A DNA stretch of 64,000 bases from Cylicocyclus nassatus. Its lineage: Eukaryota > Nematoda > Chromadorea > Rhabditida > Strongylidae. The notes under the pieces are model-generated. The model made no database searches. It had not been told where the DNA came from and worked only from the letters and a program-made list of their open reading frames with translations. A program made the translations under genes and the position numbers. The stretch is from assembly GCA_958299035.1 (NCBI GenBank), contig CATQJL010000001.1:9151817-9215816 (forward strand). The letters run 5' to 3'. Position 1 is the stretch's first letter; every line of letters starts with the position of its first letter. This document shows, piece after piece, positions 1 to 10,968 of this stretch.

Positions 1-354
1 TTTTTTCACCCTCTATTTGAGCTATCTCCGCTAAAAATTTTATTATCATTAGTCATGTAATTGATTACAATAGTCACATTCAGCATGTTGAACTTTGATT
101 GGACAAGCGCCAAAATTCTCACTTTTGAGTAAGATTGTTGCACGGCCTTCGAAAATTCCCGTGCTGTCCAATTTCTCCACAATTTCCTTTGACATGTTGC
201 CTAGTTGAACAAAATTCCTCTGCAAATATAAAAACTTGCTCTTTGTCTCTCTGATATTCTTGTGTAAATTGATATTATATTATTTTTTTCAAATTTACTT
301 AGTCGATATCTTCATCCAGTTTGAACAGAGTGACACATTCATAGCCTGTTTTCA
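1..354. other. Unannotated left edge
   Basis: AT-rich sequence before the first coding-looking exon. I see no conserved protein segment, RNA gene or repeat structure here. Confidence 0.4.
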
Positions 355-1192
355 GCTTGCTCCACGTATGATGTGTTTGCTGTATAGATATGAGGTGACG
401 ATAACATGCCTGGAACAGTGTGAGGTAAGTATTTTGGGCAGGAAAAGGCCTTTAATGACCTCCCCTCCTCCTCCCCCTCCATCCCTTCAGCGCAACTCGG
501 CTGGAGTGGGCCTAAGTTGAAGGTGCAACGCTTCAGTCCAGCATCCAATGAGCTATCGATGAGCTACCATCGATGAGCTATCATCTGGATTGATTCTAGT
601 ATGTTCGCAAAAGACCGTTTATGCAGGTCTGGTGGAATGGCTGAGTAACTGGATCTCAATGCACGGATATGTTTCAAGATCGTCTAGCCTTCTAGTGGTG
701 CAAATCCTGCATCGCCGGGCAGTGTTTGATACCGAACGTTATCGAAAATTGGTGATGACCGCTGTCAAAGGGTTCACCAAGCTGATGGAGGGACAAAGCA
801 AGGTAATGATCATTTAATCTTCTATTATTGAAATTTTGCAGACAACAGAAGCAAGTGGAAAGAAATAATTACCTTAAGAGTCCATCATTATTCTGGCAAA
901 GAGAGGGGAATTCTGAAAAAGGATGAAAAAACACTTCTACTTTTCTAGTCTCGTGGCTGCGATCCTGTCCATCAACTCTTTCCTACTTAGGCCCCGGTAT
1001 CGCGCAGTTTTGCTCGTTCCTCTGCAGAGAAAGAACGTGAACTTAGGTGTCCCGTAACTACTCACAGGCAACTTAGGCAAAACTTGTTTGATTCTCAGTT
1101 CTGACTCTAATTTGCACACTACTTTTGTCATTTTAGCTTACAGCCTATAACTCAGTGGCATTATGCTGAAATGACCATGGCAATTGACCGGA
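355..1192 (+). CDS. Partial exons of an unidentified gene
   Basis: Two exon-like blocks on the plus strand have good splice signals. The first follows TTTTCAG at about 357 and runs to a GAG|GTAAGT donor at 423-424. It encodes a short Cys-containing helix ending CLEQCE. The second follows GATTCTAG at about 600 and runs to AGCAAG|GTAATG near 801-802. It encodes about 66 residues that look like an alpha-helical solenoid segment, with WLSNWISMHGYVSRSSS, then LLVVQILHRR, then KLVMTAVKGFTKLMEG. The two blocks do not join in phase directly; a short exon after CCCTTCAG at about 489, leaving through a weak donor, would fix the phase. A possible last exon starts after TTAGCTTACAG near 1144 and stops about 18 codons later. 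I do not recognise the protein. Exon limits outside the second block are uncertain. Confidence 0.35.
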
Positions 1193-1211
1193 ATCTTTGA
1201 TTATTTGATGT

Positions 1212-1373
1212 GTCATCTTGAAACACGGGAAGGTGGGCGGCCGTATGTTCAACTCACGACTTTTCAAGGGCCAGCTCAGAATGGGTAAATTGAATGTGGG
1301 TTTACTGCGGGCCAAACTGCAGCGTGTGTTCAAAAACAAAAGAGCCTTTGCGACACGCATCATACTAAAGCGA
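1212..1373 (+). CDS. Possible coding exon, Lys/Arg-rich
   Basis: An open stretch of about 54 codons ends at an AAGCGAG|GTAATC donor. It is rich in Lys, Arg, Gly and Leu (for example GRMFNSRLFKGQLRMGKLN) and looks more coding-like than its surroundings. No clear acceptor is seen at its left side. It may be a later exon of the gene to its left or part of a separate gene. No family recognised. Confidence 0.25.
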
Positions 1374-1375
1374 GG

Positions 1376-2081
1376 TAATCCTGCTTTTCTTCACAGAGCT
1401 TGTCATTTTTCTGCATAGGCTAGCATAAAGACACTACCTGCACACTAATCTGTCACCATGTTGCAGTTGAATTTCGCTAGGGGGTTTAATTAGCTGATTC
1501 TGGTTTTGGTTAACTCATTTCGTACTAAACTAGAACCCACTTCTGGCACCCTATAATCAAGAAAAAGCAGCTTACGTTTTTTGAGCTTGGTGCATTATAT
1601 TGAATTCATCCTAGATTATCAAAACCCAAAAGAGAACGCAAGGAGCGGGTCTGAAATGCGTTCTTGGTATGCGTTCACCAGCTGTCAAGCGTGCTGTTCG
1701 GTTTGATTAAACAACTATGTAGCAGATAATAACACCCCAGAGTATGAGAGTAAGTCAGATATAGCGACATCCAACCATTAACTGCCGCTGTATGTTTACC
1801 TCCTTCCAAAAGATGCCTCCTTTAAAGCTTCAAAAAAATTGGGAAGTTACTTTATTAGTTCAAGACACGGCCAGCGCATTTTTGCTAGTTAGTATTCTAA
1901 GGTTGTACACAATAAATAATATTAATAATTGACAGCCACTTCTGAGAAACATTTGTAGATTAGCTAAATTTGACTTGCAGAGTTTCCGAACAACCTAATA
2001 CGTGACGACTGTCATGTCACTATTTTACGGAGGTAGAGGAGTATATGTCGCCGAATGTAGGAGGGAGTAACTTATTGGTCA
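1376..2081. other. Intergenic, no gene seen
   Basis: AT-rich sequence with no supported exon. The last 45 bases (about 2036-2081) contain GAGGAGTATATGTCGCCGAA. A close relative of this motif recurs at both ends of a hairpin near 33374-33515, so the Helitron that starts at 2082 may have inserted next to an older repeat. Confidence 0.4.
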
Positions 2082-3264
2082 CTAGCTGGCTTACCCGGCT
2101 CCGCCGTATCCGGACCAAACTTGGCACACATACACTTCGGGCTCCGGCGGGTGTCACAGTCCACTTTCCGTTATCGATCGATGTCAATTTTACCGATTTT
2201 TATCGACTTTTTTGCAGAGTTCACCTACAGGGCTAGGAGTTGGCACAGGGGGGGGAAGTGAGCATGGGGATTCCGAATACAATATTAGTTTTCAGAATTA
2301 TCGATTACTTTTATTGGTTTTATCGATTTTTTGTAAATTTTGACATGCGAGGCTGGGATTTTGCACAGGGGGTAATCGAGCATGCTGATTACGAACACAA
2401 TATTAGTTTTCAGGATCGTCCATTACTTTTATCGATTTTATCGATTTTTTTGTAAAGTTTGACCTGCGGGGCTGGGAGTTTGCACAGGGGGTAATCGAGC
2501 ATGCTGATTACGAACACAATATTAGTTTTCAAGATCGTCCATTACTTTTATCGATTTTATCGATTTTTTGAAAATTTGAGCTAGGGGCTGGAATTTGGCA
2601 CAGGGGTGTAATCGAGCATGCTGATCACCCCCCTTGGGGGTGATCAGCATGCTCGATTACCCCCCTGTGCCAACTCCCAGCCTCCTAGCTCAAACTTTGC
2701 AAAAAAATCGATAAAATCGATAAAAGTAATCGATAATCCCGAAAACCAATATTGTATTCGGAATCCCCATGCTCGATTACCCCCCTGTGCGAACTCCCAG
2801 CCCCGTAGCTCAAACTTTGCAAAAAAATCGATAAAATCGATAAAAGTAATCGATAATCCTGAAAACCAATATTGTATTCGGAATCCCCATGCTCGATTAC
2901 CCCCCTTTGCGAACTCCCAGCCCCGTAGCTCAAACTTTGCAAAAAAATCGATAAAATCGATAAAAGTAATCGGTAATCCTGAAAACCAATATTGTATTCG
3001 GAATCCCCATGCTCGATTACCCCCCTGTGCCAACTCCCAGCCCCGTAGGTGAACTCAGCAAAAAAATCGATAAAAATCGATAAAATCGATATCGATCGAT
3101 AACGAAAAGTAGCCTATGACACCCGCCCGGCCCCGAAGGGTATGTGTGCCAAGTTTGGTCCGGATCGGTTGAGAAATAAAATTTTCTATTCGGAACATAC
3201 GTACATACATACAGACATACAGACATACATACAGACAAACAGACATTCAGCTTTATATATAAGA
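2082..3264 (-). mobile_element. Non-autonomous Helitron, complete, with internal palindrome
   Basis: Read on the minus strand, the element begins with TC (TCTTATATATAAAGC, at 3264) after a host A. It continues through a TGTC/TGTA-rich microsatellite to about 3180, and ends in a small GGC-GGA-GCC hairpin, GGGTAAGCCAGCTAG, at 2082, before a host T. TC start, subterminal hairpin, CTAG end and A/T target are the known Helitron signature. The interior holds about 120-bp repeats, each with GGGGTAATCGAGCATG, a pair of ATCGATTTTATCGATTTTTT runs and GCTGGGAGTT. These run in one direction in the right half and in the opposite direction in the left half, meeting at a palindrome around 2634. No Rep/helicase ORF is present; the 129- and 144-codon ORFs here are only repeat-encoded. 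Confidence 0.8.
2600..3050. repeat. About 120-bp tandem repeats inside the Helitron
   Basis: Three nearly identical units of about 120 bp (about 2655-2770, 2770-2890 and 2890-3010) and part of a fourth each carry TGCTCGATTACCCCCCTGTG, CAACTCCCAG and the ATCGAT run. More diverged units in the opposite orientation lie at 2240-2630. The turn-round is the palindrome GGGGGGTGATCAG / CTGATCACCCCCC at about 2620-2648. Confidence 0.8.
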
Positions 3265-6200
3265 TTTTCTGTTAATTTTCCTGTTTTACGATTACATGGC
3301 TTGTAGGACTCAGTCAGCTTTTCTTATTGAGAAGAGAAACATTATTTAAGCATTTTGTGACCCAACAAACATATTTTGAGCTGAATTTTGAGAGTGAAGA
3401 ATGGTCGATTTGTATGCAACAGTTTCACTGCGGCTTCTTTTCCAGTCTTACAAACCATTTTAAGTAGTTTTCTACCATATAAAGTTTTTGTCAAGACCAT
3501 TCTTGTGGTTACTTTTCCCAACACCGCGCAAACTCTTCGCGGAAATATGATGTTAGGTGGATAATGAGAGCAATCGGCGATCATTTGATTGATGGACATC
3601 TATCTTTGAATGATATGTCAAATTTAGATGTTCTAAATGTTCACAGAAAGTACTAGAAGCGCTTGTATGTTAAAATGTAGGTTATGGGAGAGAAATTGGC
3701 AAGTGGAAGCGATAAAAATTGGTCAGATACGCCCACAGCAGGCCAACAACCAGTTTGTATAAATAAGCATCTTTATGAAAGTCATGAATTCTGAGTAAGC
3801 AATTCAAACACAGCAAATATGATTTTTTGGCATTACTTTCGAAATCCTAACTTTTCACAGAGATGCTCATTTATTCACAATTCTGCCCTAATGGCCTGTG
3901 CGGATCATAAGAATTTTATCGCTGCTTGCTCCAAAGTTTATAACAAGTTTCAGATTTTCAACTGCCTAACTCATCCAAAAATTATAACTGTGCAGACGCT
4001 CAACCAATACAAACTCTTCATTCGTGGGAAGGGCGGATCGTAAAAGTATACCAGTAGTTGCTCCGGATTTTGTAGCTTTCACATTTTTAGCAGGCTTGAA
4101 GTGGTTGAAGCTTAAGGTTTTATCCTGCTGCGACAGAGTAGCAAAGATACTATCACAAAGAAAACGATCTCCTTTATTCAGTAAAATTGATTATGTGCAG
4201 ATCATAGTAGCTTCAAGCATTTTTTTGATCATCAGTTTTTGACTGCAACAAAGATAATGTAAAATTATTGCAAATGAAACTTTGATGGATTATGCTATTC
4301 AGCTTCTGTACGGGAGCCCTGGCATGATTGAAAGACTAGTTTGTGTTGGCTTTAAAGTCGTTCGATTGTGTGGGATCTCTAATACTGTGGCCCACTTTTT
4401 TGAAAGTCCCAATTGCCGTCAAAATTCTGTCAAAACAAACATAAGATTCTGATTGATAGCCTGCCCTTTAGAAGAGATATGTATGAAACTACCTCCAACT
4501 ATCCATGTGGGCCTAATTCAGCAAGACCTTTCAGTTTTTGTTAAAATAATAAAGAACTGCTTCCTACCCTGTTCATTACTGGAGTTTTGTAAGACTTCTC
4601 CAATTAGCAATCTCAAGTCATAAAAGTGTCTTGAAACAATGTAGATCATTTCCGTGACGTTGTAGGAAAGTCTTAGGTTATGCATAATATTCTAATTATC
4701 GTTCGAAACGTTTTTCATGGATAAATCATGAATAAGAGAGTCTTCAAAGTAATCTAGGATTTTTGGGAACCTCACAAAAGAATAAAGTTGATAGTTTTGA
4801 CACACATTGTGATTCGCGAGGCTTTTTAGAGAACTTTTACGCAAAGATCTCCTATCCAAAATTAGTAATTTAGGAAGCTTAACTACAAAGATGCCCAAAG
4901 TGCTCTTTCAAAAATCTCTTAGATAATCTGAAAATTCTGGAAACTTGACTAATTCTCTTTGCCAGTTTGAATTCATATTATGTAAGTATTCTCGACATTT
5001 AATTTGAGAGGTAAAAAAAGCGTATGACTTTCGCTTGTCATAGTTTCATTAAACAACTCAAAATGAACATGTGACTCGAAAGCCAAGAAACTTAAAGGGT
5101 TTTCTCGCAGAAACAAATTTTTGCAATGCCCTATTTAATATCTGCGTCAAGCCTTAACGAGAAACCAGAGTGCTAACTAACTGTTCAATGGAGTTCGCGC
5201 TCATCATCATCGGACATCTGACATTCCCCTAGGGGTCGCAGCTGTGAATGTGCATTTGATGATCGGCTTCATGTCCGAGATCCCCACACACGCACACACT
5301 TACACACCTAATCTAATCCTCCCCTTTGCGAGATAGAGATAGAGATGCGACACACTAGCATCGATTTCAGGCATTTTCGTCCAGGCGACAATTCCGGCAA
5401 CTTGTAGCAATTTTCGCTTTCACCAAGGCTATATGAACCAAAGTCGAACCCGCAGCTTCCGTTTTGACTAGATCCCCTCTCAAAACAAGACTGCACTTTA
5501 TCACTAAATGTTGGACTGGCCACGCTATTTCATGAAAATTGACGATGATGAACTTTACTAGGGACCATTATTTTCTCAGGGATAGTTTATCTAAGATTAA
5601 ACCACATCATACGATTTGTGCCTAAAAGAGCACTAGTTTGTATTTATTCCTGCTTTTCTTCTGTTTCTTCCTTCGCCTAGGAGCAACACTGAAAGCGTCA
5701 ACTCAAAATTTCAGTTCAGAGTAAGTTAGTCTCAAGAATGGCAGAGACAAAGGGTTCGACTAACTCTAATTTTGAAGTCAAGCACTTTATGTATTGTATT
5801 ATGGGTAAATGTGCCCATGACTCTTACCCTTGAAATTCCAGTCTTTTTGATACATTTGATTCTTTTCAATACAAATTCTTCTGAATATTGGAAGGCATGA
5901 TAGAGAATCACTGCTAATTTCCCTCAGAAATTCATAACTCCAAGGACATCAAATCTGAAGTGGTTGATGGCAAATGGACAATCAAGACCTTAAAAACCAG
6001 CTTATATGGACATTTTCTTTCCTCGCTTACGGCTTTCTACCCCTTCCCTTTTGCATACTGAAAAGGGGACCGTTATGTTCTTCTAACGAAACCCACTGTT
6101 TGAAGTTCCAAGCCTTATTGTAAGAATGTTCAATACTTAAAGAAAGTTGACGAAATCGCGTGACTCACAGCGAGCACAGATTTATAGAGCTTGCAAGCTT

Positions 6201-7862
6201 TTTGCTTCTTGCAGAATTTCTCGAAATTCTTGATCTAGTAGAGCACGTTTCATCAGCACATGAACATTTTAGGCGAAAGACACACAAAATTTTGTATATC
6301 TTCTCTCACGTTTGAATTCGGGCTTAATAATTGTTTGCACGTGCTCTACCTCAGTTTATAGACCTCTGAGACTATGGCTTTGCTAAACGTTGCAAACCAA
6401 TTCAATGTAGGTCCGAACTTTGAACATTTTACGGATTATACGGGTTAGATGGCGGACCAAACATTATCGGGTTTGTGAAGTGCCAATGTTAATTCCCCTC
6501 TTTTATATATTCGGCACGAGTACATCTGCTGGGGAGTAGCTAAATCTAAAACGTTCGAAGACAAACAACTGCTTTATTTACGTCTGCCTCACGATTTTCT
6601 TTTCGTAGGGTGAGTCAGAATACTTTATGATACAATTTAGAAAATTGGAAAATTAATGTAGTGCCTCTGCGGTGCAGACAAAATTTGTGCGTGAAAACGC
6701 CCATTAAGTAAAAATTTTCAAGTTTTGCATTGTAATGATCATTCTTTACTTGAGATAGTTTCGATCATCCTATTGAATATTGTAAGACTTTGACTTTATA
6801 TACAGAAATGATAGTGTTCGTGCTAAACTCAATTCACCCTTCATCAGAGGAGTAAGTGCAATGAAGCGTTTAAAAGTGCAAATTCGTCTAGTCTCTTACT
6901 AGAGAAAAAAGAACGGAAATGTTTTGTCGAAGTCATCGTGGAGCAGCACTTTTTGGCGCTTCTTCTCAGCGGAAACTTCAGTTCTCTGACTCGGTCATCC
7001 GCTCTTCGTGGCTCGTTAGTGGTCGTCGCGACACAGACGGACAGACGGGCCGAACTTCCCTTGGTTGTCCTTGCTCTGGCCTCTCTTTTGCCTCTGTGGC
7101 AGAATTCTTTGCACTTCTCCATTCGACTAATTACGGTCAGCAGCTGGCTTAGGATGGCAGTAGTAATTGAAATTGCTTTTTTTCACAAAAAAAATGCATG
7201 GCTGCCTTATTTTGACTCTTTTCAAAGATCGTTTTAGTATTTACGGTAATTTTCCTATTAACCAAAATTTTCATCAGAGCAGCGCTTTTTCTGACAGATA
7301 GAGTTTTGAAGATTTTGAACCACGTTGCCTTATTGCGCACAGTTGAAGTGAAAGTAAAAATTGGGAAAATTAAATGAAGTGGTATTTTTTATGCTGACTC
7401 TAACTTCATATTTCAAATTCTGCAATTGAAAATGAGACGCGAAATCAATTGTTCATTCAGTTTTTGATTTTATAACTCATGAAAGCAGTTCTATACTGAT
7501 TTCTCAGTCCAATCATGTTTACATTTAGTAAAATGTATTATGGAATTTGATTTTTTAGCCTTCGATAGTACAGTTCTTTCTTTCATTGTTGTATAGTATA
7601 ATCACTCCCTCCCCCCCCCCCCATTCCCAATAAAAAGACCCAAGATTCAAGAAATTGCGTGCCATATAACAAGTCCAGGAAGCGTGAGACACACGAATGT
7701 CCTCAATTTTTGGCTAATTCTTCATGTGATCAAGTACATCTCCATTTTTGTCTCAAAAACTGAGTATATAAACCCATGACCAATAGAAATTACTCCAAGC
7801 ATTATGTTATGATTTTTTGTTCAAGAAAATCTCAATTACTATCACATTCTCAAATCTTTTCA
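3265..7862. other. 4.6-kb stretch with no recognised gene
   Basis: Mostly AT-rich sequence. Open frames are short and lack convincing splice sites or family motifs. A 71-codon minus-strand frame at 5308-5523 has five cysteines and reasonable amino-acid composition, but I cannot assign it or connect it to other exons. A poly-C run lies at about 7605-7622. Confidence 0.4.
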
Positions 7863-7863
7863 G
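7852..7863 (+). promoter_or_regulatory. Possible spliced-leader acceptor or 5'UTR splice site
   Basis: AATCTTTTCAG ends 20 nt upstream of the ATG at 7884. In nematodes such a site close to the start is usually either a trans-splice acceptor or the end of a 5'UTR intron. No matching upstream exon is obvious. Confidence 0.4.
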
Positions 7864-7883
7864 AAAACCCGCGCTGACATCTA

Positions 7884-9980
7884 ATGGGCCAATCGGGTCC
7901 ATTATGGAGTCTATATCCACTACTTGGTCTCATATCCTTTGTAAGGATTTCAAACCTTTATCTAGTGTTTTCTGATAAATTGAAAACTTTTACAGTGCGA
8001 ATTCCTTTGCGGTATCGTACATCTTGTATTCTGTCTTCCTCTATATTTTCTGTGCCTTCCATTATTTAATGGAGTCTTTGGCCTATTAACATCATTTCAT
8101 GCAATATTTCTTCGCTACCCAAACAGGTAAGTCGGCTAATCTTAGCGCCGGGTTCACAGAAACTGAAGACTTTTCCCAGATGTGATTTCTATCTTGAATT
8201 TATCGGCTGCGTCACTTCGTTTGTGTTTTTCTTTTCTTCCGTTATGGAAACCTACTGCGTTGGAGAATTTGATGGTTTGTTTTTCTATGATTCAATACTC
8301 TCTTTATTTACGAGTAGAGAAATTTTTAGAATTTTCTGAGCCTCGTGTAAACACGAAAGAAGGTGTATGTTATGGTTTGAAGTATCGTACCATATCTGCT
8401 GCGGAGTCCTGCCTGGATTTTCTCGGTCCTCTACAGATGTCATTTTTGACAAAAATCGGGTGGGAGCCAAAGGTAGGTTATATGCATTTTTGATCTCTTG
8501 GCTTTTTAGCTTCTATTCGCAAATTTGGATAATTTATAGTATATTATTTACTCAATTGAAGTCGGTAAGTGGAACGTTGGTAAAACTAGGATCCAAATTC
8601 TTTTAGTAAACAATTACCTTCTTTCTTTATTTGTGGGCAATTTTAAAATTTCTGTATATTGGTAAAGATCGTAAGCAAAGCATGAAAAATAGCGCGATTC
8701 GATAAATTAATTAAAAAACTATAATTCAAATTGAAACTAGGTTACCCAGGTGACTGCAGACACTACCTTTACCAGAATGGCTAATCCTTGTACTGCGTGT
8801 CCCTTTTTTGTGACCTTCTTCTTTTCAGGACCGAGAATCTATCCGCTTCTTTATAACAGCCTCACTATCTGTGCTATCTGGAATTCATCTCTGTTGTACC
8901 ACAGGGTTGATGGTGTATAGCGGGACAGAGACAAAGTCAGCACCCTTTCCTCCAATGTGTAAAAATTCATCAAAAATCATTCTTTTCAGGATTAGACTAT
9001 ATTCCTATCATTATCAACTTGTCATTGGTGTACTGGTAACATTCATGGGCATTTTTCACTTTAGGTATGTCTAGAGTGATTTTTGTTCATGTTGTCAATT
9101 GGTTATTCTAGATTCTGTTGCACTTTCTTCTTTCTTGGTTTACCCTTTGCCGTTGGCGTTTACTCTGTCATTCAGGGTTAGTTTTTCCCAGACTATTTGT
9201 TGCAAACTAGTTTTCAAAACTCTTCAGGCATAGTATCTTGGCGGTCCAGATGTCATGGTTCAATAGTTCGGGCAATGAATGTCACTGGAGCAGCGCTAGC
9301 TCTCCTAATGTTGGCAGCGACGATATTTGGAATATTCTGTTGGGCCCATAGGTAAGACTGTCGCTCCCCTTTATCAACAGAACTCTATTGCGCATGAATT
9401 TTGCTTCAACATTTCAATAATTTCTAAGATGTTGAGGAATATTTGAAGTTAGAGTGAAAGTGAAAGTTAGAGTGAAAGTTACATTTATGTAGTCCGTTTT
9501 TATCTGTGGATGTTTGAAGTAAGTTTATCAACCAAAAACTATATCGGACTTGTGTGGAATTCCTGCATAGATCACGCCAAAGTAAGAGGTTTTTAAGTCA
9601 CGAAAGGAAAGTCTCTCCAAAATAATTATGCCTCGAAGACTCCTCATACAAAGCATTACAGGAACGTTCCACCAGAATCCATAACACGGCATTGTCACTG
9701 GTTGCCAGATAGTGAAGCGTATTGTCTGCGCGTAATACACTTTTCACAGCCTTATATCGAATGGTTACCTAGAGAGACGGACAGGGAAATAGCTGTTTTT
9801 CAGGTAACTTATTTTTCAATATTGCTATGATACATAAACCTGTTTGTTTGTAGAATTTCTCCCTATATTTCAAAATTACAGATCGTCATTTACATATTTC
9901 TATTCGCCTTTTCATTTCTGCAATTTGTTTTCTCTATGAAGTCAGCATTCACCACGAAAATGATTGAGCTATATTACTAG
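7884..9980 (+). CDS. Multi-pass membrane protein with duplicated four-helix unit
   Basis: Nine exons join in frame: 7884-7940, 7996-8126, 8180-8274, 8330-8472, 8829-9064, 9112-9176, 9228-9351, 9662-9803 and 9882-9980, giving 363 residues. Every junction is GT-AG with T-rich acceptors, and phases agree at all eight. About eight hydrophobic stretches lie near residues 10-35, 36-58, 68-85, 147-168, 201-220, 222-242, 257-282 and 332-349. The halves resemble each other: each has a paired hydrophobic block with a G(I/F)xH step, an arginine-rich turn ending RC (RYPNRC near 58; SWRSRC near 246), another helix, a Cys-containing loop with a W.P stretch and acidic/basic residues, and a closing helix. 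The last intron in both halves is phase 0. I infer an internal duplication. Function is unknown. Exon 5 could hide a short intron ending at TTCTTTTCAG (8989); it is open without one. Confidence 0.75.
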
Positions 9981-10968
9981 TCAACAATTCGGATAATGTC
10001 TATTGGAGTATTTGTATAAATTGTTTTGTAAGTTATTTGTATAAATTATTTTGTAATCTTGAGGGCATTTTCCATTATGTACACCAGCTTGCGAGCTGTT
10101 CAAGTCATGTAGAAAAGCACTACGACGAAAACGAAAAGCAGTCAAAAGTAGTTATGCAAGTTAGTTACAGCACCACCACAGATCTTCTATATGCTCGCAG
10201 CAATCCTGCTGCAAGATAGTGCGTGCCCGGAGTACAGTACGCACCACCGAAGAGATTACGAACATCATTAGTTTTGTTTCTTGTGTGCTCGGCATTCTTC
10301 TTGTTCTTTCTTCTTCTTCATACTTTGCCATCTTTTTTCCCTTTGAACACCTTCTAGAGGATGTCGTCTTTTTTTGTGAGGTCAAAGGGAGTTCCTTCTC
10401 AAAGTTTTGTTTAAAGTCACGTCGTGCCTGCCCTGTGACATATCCATGTCCCACCGTTAGATTGTAAGAAAAAAAATCCAAATACACTGCACAAAACGTT
10501 CGACTTGCTCGTCTCGCATCAAAATTGAAACAAAAATTGCGTAATCGTTTTTTATTGGGCTGTCGATCCATAAACAACCATTTCGAGCGAAACCTGCTTG
10601 CATCAAATACAGCCAAGTAAGGCAAATAGTATTTGTTGAAGCTTTATTAATTTAGATATGTTGGTCTCGAATAGATATAGAACATACACAAACATTTTAC
10701 ATATGACTCGTTGAATTCGTTGAAAGACCAAAAATGGATCGATAGTGTTATACATGCATTATAGATTACACTTTACACTAGCATAAAGAAAACATGGACA
10801 AATGCGATTGAAAGAGCAAATAAATTATTTACACTGATGCTAACATTCATGCAGCCTAACAATCTTTTCTCAATATCACAACCCGTTCCGGATATGAGCA
10901 CCTCATTACATAAAATGAAACGTATGTGAACCAGCACATAAATTATATCAGAGAATAGCTCTTGTGAT
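9981..10968. other. Convergent 3' ends; long unassigned antisense ORF
   Basis: This lies between the stop codon of the membrane-protein gene and that of the minus-strand glycosyltransferase gene. GTATAAATT(A/G)TTTTGTAA is tandemly repeated at about 10013-10055. A minus-strand AATAAA at 10643-10648 could be the glycosyltransferase poly-A signal, about 320 nt past its stop. The longest gap-free ORF of the window (154 codons, minus strand, 10161-10625) is here; a plus-strand frame at 10219-10467 carries one hydrophobic segment. Neither is recognised. Confidence 0.4.

Noticed and set aside
2618..3052. 144- and 129-codon repetitive proteins
   Set aside because: They are read-through of the 120-bp Helitron repeats, open on both strands with identical repeated residues; no start context or homologue.
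3180..3250. CRISPR-like short repeats (ACAGACATAC)n
   Set aside because: It is a simple microsatellite at the Helitron 5' end, without unique spacers.
8503..8567. Extra exon between exons 4 and 5 of the membrane-protein gene (CTTTTTAG ... GTCG|GTAAGT)
   Set aside because: The splice signals look good, but the exon cannot join in phase without a stop; the gene reads cleanly without it.
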